Shown: positions 27,468-35,224 of the stretch, one piece after another
Layout: the number at the start of each line of letters is the position of its first letter
How positions within the stretch are numbered: position 1 is the first letter of the stretch
DNA from: JBBBNV01 sp037137075
GTDB taxonomy: Bacteria; Bacillota; Bacilli; Paenibacillales; NBRC-103111
Length of the DNA: 64,000 bases
Assembly: GCF_037137075.1 (NCBI RefSeq)
Contig: NZ_JBBBNV010000001.1
Coordinates: 248,001-312,000 of the forward strand
Reading direction: 5' to 3'
Program-made: the position numbers and the translations under genes
The notes under the pieces: model-generated
Database searches by the model: none
What the model was told of the DNA's origin: nothing
What the model saw: the letters and a program-made list of their open reading frames with translations, nothing else

Positions 27468-27857
27468 TTAAGCTCTAAAATACTCCCGCTGCAAGGCCTC
27501 CAGCTCAGACACAGACCGTTCAATCCAGGCGGCCGTTTGACGAAGCCCCTGTAATTCCTTTTCAAGCGCTTGTCTCAGCGAAGCCTGATAATCCGGGACT
27601 GCAGCTGACCGGTAAGGACGAATATCAGAAAGCAGAACGTTGCACTTCTCCCGAAAAGCAAGCGCCCGCCGCTGGTGAAAAAATGCAACCTCCGCCTGCA
27701 TCGGCTGGTGCAAATCCCCTTGTGTCGGATGCTTCACGACAGCCAAAATTTGAACAAGCGCGCGCGGAGAAGATACTTCCAGCAGCTCAGCTACATATTC
27801 ACCCGTTTTGTAAGACGCTGTCACCAGCATCCCCGGCTGTAAATCCACACTATTCAC
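27468..27857 (-). CDS. kapB: KapB family protein (kinase-associated lipoprotein B-like)
   Basis: 129 residues. The N-terminal 75 match KapB: GMLVTASYKTGEYVAEL, VKHPTQGDLHQP and FFHQRRALAFREKCNV. In B. subtilis KapB is needed for activity of the sporulation sensor kinase KinB. Here there is no lipobox, and the C-terminal 50 residues form a coiled-coil-like extension (QALEKELQGLRQTAAWIERSVSELEAL). The GTG at 27857 has AGGAGG 8 nt upstream; the TTG two codons earlier is too close to it. No kinB lies nearby. Confidence 0.8.
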   Translation of the reverse strand: MNSVDLQPGMLVTASYKTGEYVAELLEVSSPRALVQILAVVKHPTQGDLHQPMQAEVAFFHQRRALAFREKCNVLLSDIRPYRSAAVPDYQASLRQALEKELQGLRQTAAWIERSVSELEALQREYFRA

Positions 27858-27911
27858 CGCCAATTCCTCCTATGTACGTCTTCTTTGCTATCTTACCATT
27901 GTCGCCCAAAA

Positions 27912-27945
27912 GAAAAAAGCCCGCCCGGAAGGAAGGACAGGCTCG
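27912..27945 (-). terminator. Terminator downstream of the YheC/D-like gene
   Basis: On the minus strand CCTGTCC pairs with GGGCGGG (with wobble pairs) across an 8-nt loop and is followed by CTTTTTTC. Confidence 0.6.
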
Positions 27946-28035
27946 CTTGATGCATTCCCTTGTGACATGTTCATTTTGCAGCTGACAGCCCTGCATTCAG
28001 CTCACGATGGTGCAAACCAGCGTTTCCTTATCCCT

Positions 28036-28800
28036 TTATCTTTGTCGCCGGTGAATGCCGTGTACAATCCGCGAAATTCGGCGGTACAGCCCCCGTTTGG
28101 CGTGGTACCGGAATAACTCGTACCTGGGATTCGTATTAATTTCAAGCAGCCAGATGCGCTGTCTTCGATCAATGGCGAAATCAATGCCCATTTTGCGCGT
28201 GCCGTCATATTTGCGGCGGAATCTTCGGGCAATATGCATTCCGAGCCGGTTCATCCGGCGAAGCAAGCTCCTTCTGGGCCGAGCCCGTAAACCAAGACCA
28301 GCCTTCAATGCTCTGTCCCAGGTTAGCGGACGTCCGCCACTGCTGAAATTCGTTACGATTTTGCCTCGTGCAGCCAGCTTGCCCATCGTACCCATAATTT
28401 GCCACCTCCGTCTCGGACGCAGCAGAAGCAGTCTGAAATCTATCGGCCGTCTGCCCATGGACAGCAAGGAAATCCCGCGTTGAATCATGTAAGAGCGGCC
28501 GCCGGTATATCGGCTAACCATCTGAACAACCTGCTGCCGACCGGCAACGGTTGTTTTGCGTGTTCCACTCTGCACTGTATAGCCTGCCCGTCCCCGGCTG
28601 ATACGCAAAATTCCTTTGCCGAAGGAGCCGAACACAGGTTTTACGAATACAACGCGATGACGACGAAGCGCGGACAGCAGCGCTTGGCGGCTGTACAAAC
28701 TCGTTTCCGGGATATGACGGCGAATACGTGAATCACGACTCAGAGCCTGATGCCGCCGCCATTTGCTGCGGACATGCCAGCGGGGTGAATGTCCCTTCAT
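28036..28800 (-). CDS. YheC/YheD family ATP-grasp protein (spore coat-associated)
   Basis: 254 residues matching the YheC/D ATP-grasp family of endospore coat-associated proteins. An ATP-grasp core is seen: VFVKPVFGSFGKGI near 52-65, PIDFRLLLLR, then MGIDFAIDRRQRIWLLEINTNPRYELFRYH near 205-235. It is shorter than YheC/YheD (about 360-450 residues), lacking their N-terminal region, and unusually rich in arginine and histidine (strongly basic), which could aid binding to an acidic polymer. Its role in the spore is inferred from the family. Confidence 0.82.
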   Translation of the reverse strand: MKGHSPRWHVRSKWRRHQALSRDSRIRRHIPETSLYSRQALLSALRRHRVVFVKPVFGSFGKGILRISRGRAGYTVQSGTRKTTVAGRQQVVQMVSRYTGGRSYMIQRGISLLSMGRRPIDFRLLLLRPRRRWQIMGTMGKLAARGKIVTNFSSGGRPLTWDRALKAGLGLRARPRRSLLRRMNRLGMHIARRFRRKYDGTRKMGIDFAIDRRQRIWLLEINTNPRYELFRYHAKRGLYRRISRIVHGIHRRQR

Positions 28801-28849
28801 GATGTCTCTTCCCTACCTTCCTGTATCCTAGCGCAAATAAAATACCTCA

Positions 28850-28985
28850 TCATTTTATTCCGGCAGGCAGGTCAAGGTATGGTCGGCTGTGGATAGTGGC
28901 TATCAAATTCCGCTTTACGGGCTCCCGCCGCTTCATCTGAAAGGGCGTGCTGTCGGCCTCGATATCAAAATCCCATCCCGTTCAA
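28850..28985 (-). pseudogene. Possible frameshifted small ORF
   Basis: A TTG at 28985 has AAGGA six nt upstream but opens only MNGMGF before a stop. Skipping one base after the third codon gives a clean 44-codon frame (WDFDIEADSTPFQMKRREPV and so on) ending at 28850. Codon choice in this frame looks real. It may be a broken small gene, a sequencing error, or chance; I do not recognise the product. No other gene is evident in 28801-28998. Confidence 0.3.
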
Positions 28986-28998
28986 CGATTTTCCTTGA

Positions 28999-29442
28999 TT
29001 ATTCAGGGTACACGTTACCCGATGCTGAAGGCTTTCCAGCATTTTGCAGGCTGAGTATTGCGTTCATCCATGCCCCAGCGTCAGACGCAGCAGGCTGAAC
29101 CTCCTGAAGCAAGGTGTACATATCCGAAACCGATCGAAGCGCATACTGCTTTTGAACAATCCGGCGGTCGCGGATTATGAGCAAGCACGGCACACTTTGA
29201 ATTTGCCACTCGGCTACAAGCTGCGGCAAATACAGCACATTCCCGCTCACAATCCTTAAATCAGGCTTTGCTTCCAGTACGATAGACAGCATTCGAGCCG
29301 CCAGCTTGCAGGTACCGCAAAATGGGGTATACAAATAGAGCGCCCACGGCGCTTCACCAGATCGCCAGTACAGCTCCCGAAGCTGAGCTTCATTTAAATC
29401 CGGCATTGTGAGGGATAGCGGATGTTGATTGTTCGTGCTCAT
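28999..29442 (-). CDS. Thioredoxin family protein
   Basis: 147 residues with a thioredoxin fold. The active site CGTC sits in YTPFCGTCKLA at about residues 42-45, and the cis-Pro in SVPCLLIIRD near 86. No signal peptide is seen, so it is cytosolic. A C-terminal extension of about 30 residues follows the fold. It resembles YtpP-type thioredoxin-like proteins of Bacillales, also found near ytoP. It presumably reduces disulfides; partners are unknown. Confidence 0.88.
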   Translation of the reverse strand: MSTNNQHPLSLTMPDLNEAQLRELYWRSGEAPWALYLYTPFCGTCKLAARMLSIVLEAKPDLRIVSGNVLYLPQLVAEWQIQSVPCLLIIRDRRIVQKQYALRSVSDMYTLLQEVQPAASDAGAWMNAILSLQNAGKPSASGNVYPE

Positions 29443-29548
29443 AAGCGGGCACTCCTTTCTTTCTGCAGCTGCTTACGATGTATAGACAAAAGGATTTAAC
29501 GCATTTGTTATCCGGGAAAAAGCCGCTGATTTAACATGCCTGAAACAG

Positions 29549-29583
29549 AGAAAAACTCTTTTCCACCACAGGTGAAAAAGAGC
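29549..29583 (-). terminator. Terminator of the 76-residue protein gene
   Basis: CTCTTTTTCACC pairs with GGTGGAAAAGAG, followed by TTTTTCTC on the minus strand. This supports the small gene upstream being a real transcription unit. Confidence 0.75.
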
Positions 29584-29614
29584 CTTCAAATCCGATTTAG
29601 AGCCGCGTGTCCGG

Positions 29615-29845
29615 TTACCCGTCAGCTGATGGAACAGTCGGCGCAGCATCGTTTCCGGAGACATGCTTCGCGGTCGAAGCCGGCTGAGCCGAAGACGCTT
29701 GACGGGATTTGCGCCGCCGAACCGGAAGCAGCACCAAGTCAAGACCGTCAAACGATCTGCCAAGCCGCTGCAGCTTAAGCTCCGCTTCTTCCCGAGCCAT
29801 CGCCTGACCGTATGGCTTACCGCGATAAGCAATGAAATATTTCAT
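29615..29845 (-). CDS. Small conserved-looking protein, 76 residues
   Basis: It starts MKYFIAYRGKPYGQAM, with AAGGACG at a good distance before the ATG and a strong terminator after the stop. The first 45 residues look folded (alternating charged and hydrophobic residues, LKLQRLGRSFDGLDLVLLPV). The C-terminal 30 are Ala/Ser/Pro-rich and likely disordered. I do not recognise a family. It lies between a thioredoxin gene and an ABC-F ATPase and seems to be its own unit. Confidence 0.65.
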   Translation of the reverse strand: MKYFIAYRGKPYGQAMAREEAELKLQRLGRSFDGLDLVLLPVRRRKSRQASSAQPASTAKHVSGNDAAPTVPSADG

Positions 29846-29937
29846 TTCATTCCGTCCTTTTTCTTCAAGCCGGCGTCATTGTGATTTGCAAGCTAATGTG
29901 TGACTGGGCCGATGACAGCAAGCCCCATCCGGTCCCC

Positions 29938-31560
29938 TTACTCTGCCGGGTATAAGGTTTGGCGCAGCTGCTGAATATCCGGATTGGACAAATATTCATC
30001 ATAGGTGCACATCCGGTCAATAAGTCCGTTCGGCGCAATTTCAATAATACGGTTTGCAATCGTCTGCACGAACTGATGGTCATGCGAAACGAACAAGACG
30101 GTTTCCTGCGTATCGATCAGGGAATTATTGAGCGCCGTAATGGACTCCAAATCCAAGTGGTTGGTCGGCTCATCAAAAATAAGCACGTTGGCGCCCGTCA
30201 GCATCATTTTGGACAGCATGCAGCGGACCTTCTCTCCTCCGGACAATACGCTGGCTTTTTTCTGGGATTCTTCCCCCGTAAACAGCATCCGGCCCAGGAA
30301 GCCGCGGATAAAGGTCTCGTCTTGATCCTTGGAGTACTGACGCAGCCAGTCGACCAGGTTGATATCCTGACCGTCGAAATAATCGGAGTTGTCCTTCGGG
30401 AAATAGGCGTTTGTTGTCGTTACGCCCCATTGGAAGCTGCCTTCGTCCGGCTCCAGCTCACCGGTAATAATTTTGAACAGGGTGCTTTTGGCAATCCCGT
30501 TCGGTCCGACAAAAGCGATTTTGTCTCCTTTGTTCACCACAAAGCTGACTTTATCCAAAATTTTGACACCGTCGATTGTTTTGGAGATGTTTTCCACGGC
30601 CAAAATATTTTTGCCTGCTTCACGGTCCGGCTTAAAGTTGATGAACGGATATTTGCGGGTGGACGGTTTAATGTCGTCCAGCTGAATTTTGTCCAACGTT
30701 TTCTTACGGCTGGTCGCCTGCTTGGATTTGGAAGCATTGGCGCTGAATCGGGCGATAAACGCTTCCAGCTCCTTAATCTTCTCTTCTTTCTTCTTGTTTG
30801 CCTCGCGGGCAAGCTTCAATACGAGCTGGCTTGATTCGTACCAGAAATCGTAGTTACCGGCATACAGCTGAATTTTGCCGAAATCGATATCGGCAATGTG
30901 CGTGCATACTTTGTTGAGGAAGTGACGATCGTGAGATACGACAATGACCGTACCATCATAGTTAATCAGAAACTCTTCCAGCCAGTTAATCGACTCAATG
31001 TTCAAATGGTTGGTCGGCTCATCGAGCAGCAGGATTTGCGGATTGCCGAACAAGGCTTGCGCCAAAAGAACCCGGACCTTCTCGTTGCCGTCCAAATCTT
31101 TCATTAATTTGTCATGCAATTCCGTCGGAATGCCTAGACCGATAAGGAGCTCGGCTGCATCCGATTCGGCCTGCCATCCGTCGAGATCCTGGAAATCGCC
31201 CTCCAGCTCGGCAGCGCGCATGCCGTCTTCTTCAGAGAAATCCGGCTTCGCATACAGCGCGTCCTTTTCCTCCATGATTTCATATAGGCGCTTATGGCCC
31301 ATAATCACCGTTTTCAGAACCGCGAATTCGTCGAACTCATAATGGTTCTGCTTCAGGACAGCCATGCGCTCGCCCGGGGTCAAATGCACATGACCGCTGG
31401 TCGATTCGATTTCACCGGACAAAATTTTCAGAAATGTGGATTTGCCCGCGCCATTGGCCCCAATTAGACCGTAACAGTTGCCTGGGGTAAACTTAATATT
31501 AACATCCTCAAACAGCGCCCGTTTTCCGTAGCGCAAAGATATATCCGTTACTGTTATCAT
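29938..31560 (-). CDS. ABC-F family ATPase, YkpA/YbiT type
   Basis: 540 residues with two ABC domains and no membrane segment. First Walker A is GANGAGKS (about residues 35-42), with the divergent signature LDGNEKV, typical of the YbiT/YkpA group; second Walker A is GPNGIAKS and second signature LSGGEKV. The inter-domain linker (KLAREANKKKEEKIKELEAFIARFSANASKSKQ) corresponds to the P-site tRNA interaction motif. ABC-F proteins of this type act on stalled or initiating ribosomes. It is a single gene, separate from the second ABC-F gene upstream by about 100 bp. Confidence 0.93.
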   Translation of the reverse strand: MITVTDISLRYGKRALFEDVNIKFTPGNCYGLIGANGAGKSTFLKILSGEIESTSGHVHLTPGERMAVLKQNHYEFDEFAVLKTVIMGHKRLYEIMEEKDALYAKPDFSEEDGMRAAELEGDFQDLDGWQAESDAAELLIGLGIPTELHDKLMKDLDGNEKVRVLLAQALFGNPQILLLDEPTNHLNIESINWLEEFLINYDGTVIVVSHDRHFLNKVCTHIADIDFGKIQLYAGNYDFWYESSQLVLKLAREANKKKEEKIKELEAFIARFSANASKSKQATSRKKTLDKIQLDDIKPSTRKYPFINFKPDREAGKNILAVENISKTIDGVKILDKVSFVVNKGDKIAFVGPNGIAKSTLFKIITGELEPDEGSFQWGVTTTNAYFPKDNSDYFDGQDINLVDWLRQYSKDQDETFIRGFLGRMLFTGEESQKKASVLSGGEKVRCMLSKMMLTGANVLIFDEPTNHLDLESITALNNSLIDTQETVLFVSHDHQFVQTIANRIIEIAPNGLIDRMCTYDEYLSNPDIQQLRQTLYPAE

Positions 31561-31677
31561 TACTATACCTGCCTTTATTCTCGAAATAGATGCTCTAAAG
31601 GTACATTATACCATAATCGCCTGAGCTTGACGAACATGGGTTTGCGATTCTTGTCCCGATGCACACCAAGCGGCCGT

Positions 31678-33642
31678 TTACCGGTTTTGCTTATTTTGCT
31701 CGATAAGCTCGACCAGCTCGCTAAGCTCCGTCCAGCGGTCCATGGCTTGCTCCAGCTCCGTTGTCAGCCGCTGCTGCTCTTCATAAAGCTCCCGGACCTT
31801 GTCATAATCGCTTCCTGTCGTTTCAATCTGTGAAGCAATGCTGCCCAGACGCTCCTCCAGCCCAGCAATGCGCTCCTCAATTTCATCCCATTCCTTCTGA
31901 TCCTTGTAGGAAAGCTTCTTGGGTACTCCGGCCGCAGCAGACGCTGCGGCCGCGCCTGCTTGTACGGGAGAAGCAGCGCTTTCGTCCTGCTTTGTTTGCA
32001 CGGACCGCTTGTTATGGCCGGAACCGACGGGAGCTGAATCCATGCTTGTGCGGAACCGCTCCACAGCTTCAGACGCCGTGCCCAAAAAATGCTGAATGCT
32101 GCCGCCGGGCTCCATAATAAATAGATGATCAACTGTACGGTCAAGAAAATACCGGTCATGCGATACCGTAATGACAGCACCCGGGAACGATTCCAAATAG
32201 TCTTCCAAAATAGATAGCGTCTGGATATCCAGATCGTTCGTCGGCTCATCCAGAAACAAGACGTTCGGCTCCATCATTAAGGTGCGAAGCAGGTACAGCC
32301 GTCGCCGTTCCCCTCCTGACAGCCGGCCAATCGGTGTCCATTGAACAGAGCCCGGGAATAGGAACCGTTCCAGCATTTGACCTGCGCTAATCACATCGCC
32401 ATCCTTGGTCCGAATTTGCTCGGCCACCTCTTTAATATATTCGATGACCCGCTGCTCCGGCTTCATCTCCTGTGCTTCCTGAGTGTAATAAGCCAGCTTG
32501 ACGGTCGGGCCCGTATCCACCTCGCCCTGATCGGGCTCCAGCCGGCCTGCAAGCACATTCAGCAGCGTCGATTTGCCGCTTCCGCTCGGACCGATAATTC
32601 CGATCCGGTCATCCGGCAAAACAATATAGTCAAAATTTTTGAATAATGCCTGACCGTCATACGTTTTGGAAATTCGCTTGGCTTCAATGACCTTCTTGCC
32701 CAGCCTGCTTCCCCCGACCGCCATGTCAAGCGCTTCCTCGGGAGCAGCCACCTGCTGGTCGCGAAGCGTCTCTGCCCGATCAATACGCGCCTTCTGCTTC
32801 GTTGTCCGTGCCTTGGGACCCCGCGCCAGCCATGCGAGCTCCCGGCGCAGCAGGTTTTGCCGTTTGCTCTCCGACGCCGCCTCCTGCTCCAGACGCTCCG
32901 CCTTTTTGTCCAGGAACAAGCTGTAATTGCCTTCGTAGCTGTACAGCTTGCCGCGGTCCAGCTCAAACATGCGGCGAGCCACCCGATCCAGGAAGTAGCG
33001 GTCATGCGTCACAAACAGCAGCGCGCCCTTGTAACGCTGCAGTGCCTGCTCCAGCCACAGCACGGTTTCATAATCCAAATGGTTCGTCGGCTCGTCCAGA
33101 ATCAAAAGATCGGCGGGCCGCAGCAGCGCCCGGGCAAGCGCCACACGCTTGCGCTGACCGCCGGACAGCTCACGCACCGGCTTGTCATAATCCCGAATCC
33201 CAAGCTGCTGCAGTATCGTCTTGGCTTCTGCCTGCGCATCCCAGCCGTTCAGCGATTCCAATTGCTGTTGCGCCTTAAGCAATAACTCCTGCTGCAATAC
33301 GCTATCGGGCTCCGCTTCAAGCGCAGCCAGTGCGTGCTCATAGCTGCGCATCACCTTCATCAACGTGGAATCGCCGTAGAATACTTGTTCAAGGACTGTC
33401 GAATCCGGTTCAAATTCCGGCTGCTGAGGTAAGTATTCGACTTGAAAATGCTTGGCATGCAGCAGCTTTCCTTCATCCGGGGACTCCTTGCCGGCCAGCA
33501 AGCTGAGCAGCGTCGTTTTTCCGGTACCGTTGACGCCAATAAGGCCGATGCGATCTTTTTCATTAATATGGAAGGAAACATCCGAGAGCAGCACTTTTGT
33601 ACCGTAGCTCTTGGATAAATGCTCCGCTGATATGATATTCAA
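31678..33642 (-). CDS. ABC-F family ATPase, YfmR/Uup type
   Basis: About 654 residues with two ABC domains (Walker A GVNGTGKT and GPSGSGKS; signatures LSGGQRKR and LSGGERRR). A basic linker (KQNLLRRELAWLARGPKARTTKQ) and a C-terminal coiled-coil domain (about 575-650) mark the Uup/YfmR subgroup. In B. subtilis YfmR helps translation through difficult sequences, partly redundant with EF-P; Uup in E. coli also binds branched DNA. I prefer the TTG at 33642 (AGGGG 9 nt upstream, protein begins NIISAEHLSKSYG); a TTG at 33660 would add six residues. Confidence 0.92.
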   Translation of the reverse strand: MNIISAEHLSKSYGTKVLLSDVSFHINEKDRIGLIGVNGTGKTTLLSLLAGKESPDEGKLLHAKHFQVEYLPQQPEFEPDSTVLEQVFYGDSTLMKVMRSYEHALAALEAEPDSVLQQELLLKAQQQLESLNGWDAQAEAKTILQQLGIRDYDKPVRELSGGQRKRVALARALLRPADLLILDEPTNHLDYETVLWLEQALQRYKGALLFVTHDRYFLDRVARRMFELDRGKLYSYEGNYSLFLDKKAERLEQEAASESKRQNLLRRELAWLARGPKARTTKQKARIDRAETLRDQQVAAPEEALDMAVGGSRLGKKVIEAKRISKTYDGQALFKNFDYIVLPDDRIGIIGPSGSGKSTLLNVLAGRLEPDQGEVDTGPTVKLAYYTQEAQEMKPEQRVIEYIKEVAEQIRTKDGDVISAGQMLERFLFPGSVQWTPIGRLSGGERRRLYLLRTLMMEPNVLFLDEPTNDLDIQTLSILEDYLESFPGAVITVSHDRYFLDRTVDHLFIMEPGGSIQHFLGTASEAVERFRTSMDSAPVGSGHNKRSVQTKQDESAASPVQAGAAAASAAAGVPKKLSYKDQKEWDEIEERIAGLEERLGSIASQIETTGSDYDKVRELYEEQQRLTTELEQAMDRWTELSELVELIEQNKQNR

Positions 33643-33663
33643 CCTGTTCAACCCCTGCAAAAT

Positions 33664-33692
33664 TTGGTAAAGTGCGTTTACTGTTGTACAAT
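33664..33692 (+). promoter_or_regulatory. Predicted SigA promoter of the ASCH gene
   Basis: TTGGTA at 33664-33669 and TACAAT at 33687-33692 are 17 bp apart, about 60 bp upstream of the start codon at 33752. Confidence 0.55.
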
Positions 33693-33751
33693 GTGAAGGG
33701 GCTATCGCCCGTTAACGGATTAAAACCGCATCAAGAAGGAGGACATTCCAT

Positions 33752-34084
33752 ATGTCAACAGCCGCATTGCCGCCTAAAACCTGTACCATCGAACGTCTTG
33801 TCACCAAGCAGGAGGATATCGACCGGGTGCTGCGTGGCGAAAAAACCGCTACCCGCCGCAACGGCCGCTATGCCGATCCTGGGGAAAAGCTGGTGCTCGG
33901 CAGCCAGACGTTCGAGGTCACCCGTGTCTATCAGCAATCACTTGGCGAGCTGACAGACGAGCACGCCCGTACAGAAGGCTTTGCCACCATGGAGCAGTAC
34001 AAGGAATATATCTTGTCTCTCCATGCCGGCATGCCCTGGATCCCGCAAGCAAAAGTATGGGTCCACGAATTTAAGGCAATTTAG
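33752..34084 (+). CDS. ASCH domain protein
   Basis: 110 residues covering one ASCH domain: TIERLVTKQEDIDRVLRGEKTATRRNGRYADPGE holds the GxKxxT/R motif (GEKTATRR), and the barrel continues to VWVHEF. ASCH domains have a PUA-like fold and are thought to bind RNA; some members (YqfB) hydrolyse N4-acetylcytidine. GAAGGAGG lies upstream of the ATG. It is monocistronic with its own promoter. Function beyond RNA or nucleoside binding is not inferable. Confidence 0.82.
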   Translation: MSTAALPPKTCTIERLVTKQEDIDRVLRGEKTATRRNGRYADPGEKLVLGSQTFEVTRVYQQSLGELTDEHARTEGFATMEQYKEYILSLHAGMPWIPQAKVWVHEFKAI

Positions 34085-34124
34085 CAGAATCCGGCGTCAT
34101 GTCTCGCTGTTATTGCAGCTAACC

Positions 34125-34152
34125 GCCGTCATGCAGCAAGCACCAAGCACCG
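34125..34152 (+). repeat. Dispersed intergenic repeat, copy D
   Basis: GCCGTCATGCAGC followed by AAGCACCAAGCACCG: the most divergent copy of the core GCCGTCATGC..GAAACACCG. It lies in the 207-bp spacer between the ASCH gene and a membrane protein gene. Confidence 0.35.
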
Positions 34153-34291
34153 TGTGCCATTAAGCTGCGCTTAAGCGGAGAAGGCTTGACGTCTGACATC
34201 CTCAACGTCAGCTCCATCGTTACTCAGCGACAGTGCATTCCGCGGAAGCGGATGTGCTGTCCATCTATTTTATAAAAGGAGGAAGCTCTTC

Positions 34292-34729
34292 GTGTATTCG
34301 GTCTTATTGTATATTCATATTCTCAGCTCTGTGCTCGCGATAGGCCCGTTTGTCGTCATGTTTCCGCTGGTCCGCAAGATGCGCTCCGACACGGAGCCGA
34401 TGCTTGAGCAGTCGGTGCAATTGTTCCGCTTCGTGGTCCAGCTGTCCAAGCACACCGGCCATGTGCTGGTTATTTCGGGCATTGCGCTGGTCATGCTGCA
34501 GGGCTGGTCGTGGAAAACCCCTTGGATATTATGCACCATTATTTTGCTGATTTCCGTATTATTTTTCATGGCCCGTGCTTTTTCACCGACGCTCCGCCGC
34601 CTGCTTCAACCGGAATTTCAAGACAAACGCCCGATGCTGCTGGATAAGCTGAACCGTTCGTTATGGCTGTATCTGCTTATTTTGCTGCTGCTGCTCTGGC
34701 TCATGGTTGCCAAGCCGAATTTATGGTAG
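34292..34729 (+). CDS. Small integral membrane protein (DUF2269-like)
   Basis: 145 residues with four predicted membrane helices: about 4-24 (VLLYIHILSSVLAIGPFVVM), 55-75, 80-100 and 120-140 (SLWLYLLILLLLLWLMV). The first helix with its HILSSV motif resembles DUF2269/CopD-like membrane proteins. Start is GTG with AAAGGAGG 8-9 nt upstream, and a terminator follows directly. Function unknown; no partner gene on the same strand. Confidence 0.75.
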   Translation: MYSVLLYIHILSSVLAIGPFVVMFPLVRKMRSDTEPMLEQSVQLFRFVVQLSKHTGHVLVISGIALVMLQGWSWKTPWILCTIILLISVLFFMARAFSPTLRRLLQPEFQDKRPMLLDKLNRSLWLYLLILLLLLWLMVAKPNLW

Positions 34730-34760
34730 AAGCCGTCCCCCTTCGGGAAACGGCTTTTTG
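34729..34760 (+). terminator. Terminator of the membrane protein gene
   Basis: AGCCGT ... ACGGCT stem with a CTTCGG-type loop, followed by TTTTTG, directly after the stop codon at 34729. Confidence 0.8.
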
Positions 34761-34867
34761 TTTGGCTGCAAATCGGAATTGTAGACCCGAACCGGGCTTC
34801 CGGGGAGAAACGGACAAGAGCAGCCCCCTTAGGGCTGCCCGTCACCATTCCCGTCTGCTAGAATTGA

Positions 34868-35161
34868 CTACACCTCGTAATCTACGCTGATGGAAGATTC
34901 TCTGTGCTCGGTCATATATTTAATTACTTCCTGATGAACCGGATGGGAATTGTATGCTTTCAGGTCATCCAGAGAATGGAAGGTTGTGGTCAGCGCGATA
35001 TCATAAGAACGCTCGGAATGAATCACATCTGTTCCTACCTCGATCGAGAGCAGTTGAGGGATCTTTCCTTCCATATCCTTGAGCAGCTGCGCCGCTTCCT
35101 GGACGCTAGCAGCGCTGCGGTCTTTCAGTTTGAACAAAACAATGTGCCTAATCAAACGCAT
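34868..35161 (-). CDS. Dabb family stress-response A/B barrel protein
   Basis: 97 residues, one Dabb (dimeric alpha/beta barrel) domain: IRHIVLFKLKD at the N-terminus, then DIALTTTFHSLDDLKAYNSHPVHQEV with the conserved YxxHPxH element. Dabb proteins form dimers, and members range from plant stress proteins to polyketide cyclases and hydrolyases. There is no signal peptide. It lies downstream of the pilus operon on the same strand after a 60-bp gap. An inverted repeat CAGCCC/GGGCTG at 34815-34840 may terminate it. Confidence 0.85.
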   Translation of the reverse strand: MRLIRHIVLFKLKDRSAASVQEAAQLLKDMEGKIPQLLSIEVGTDVIHSERSYDIALTTTFHSLDDLKAYNSHPVHQEVIKYMTEHRESSISVDYEV

Positions 35162-35224
35162 CTCTCCTCATCATTGATGATATACAACTATTGTAACATC
35201 AAACCCGGTAGAGTCAAACGATTG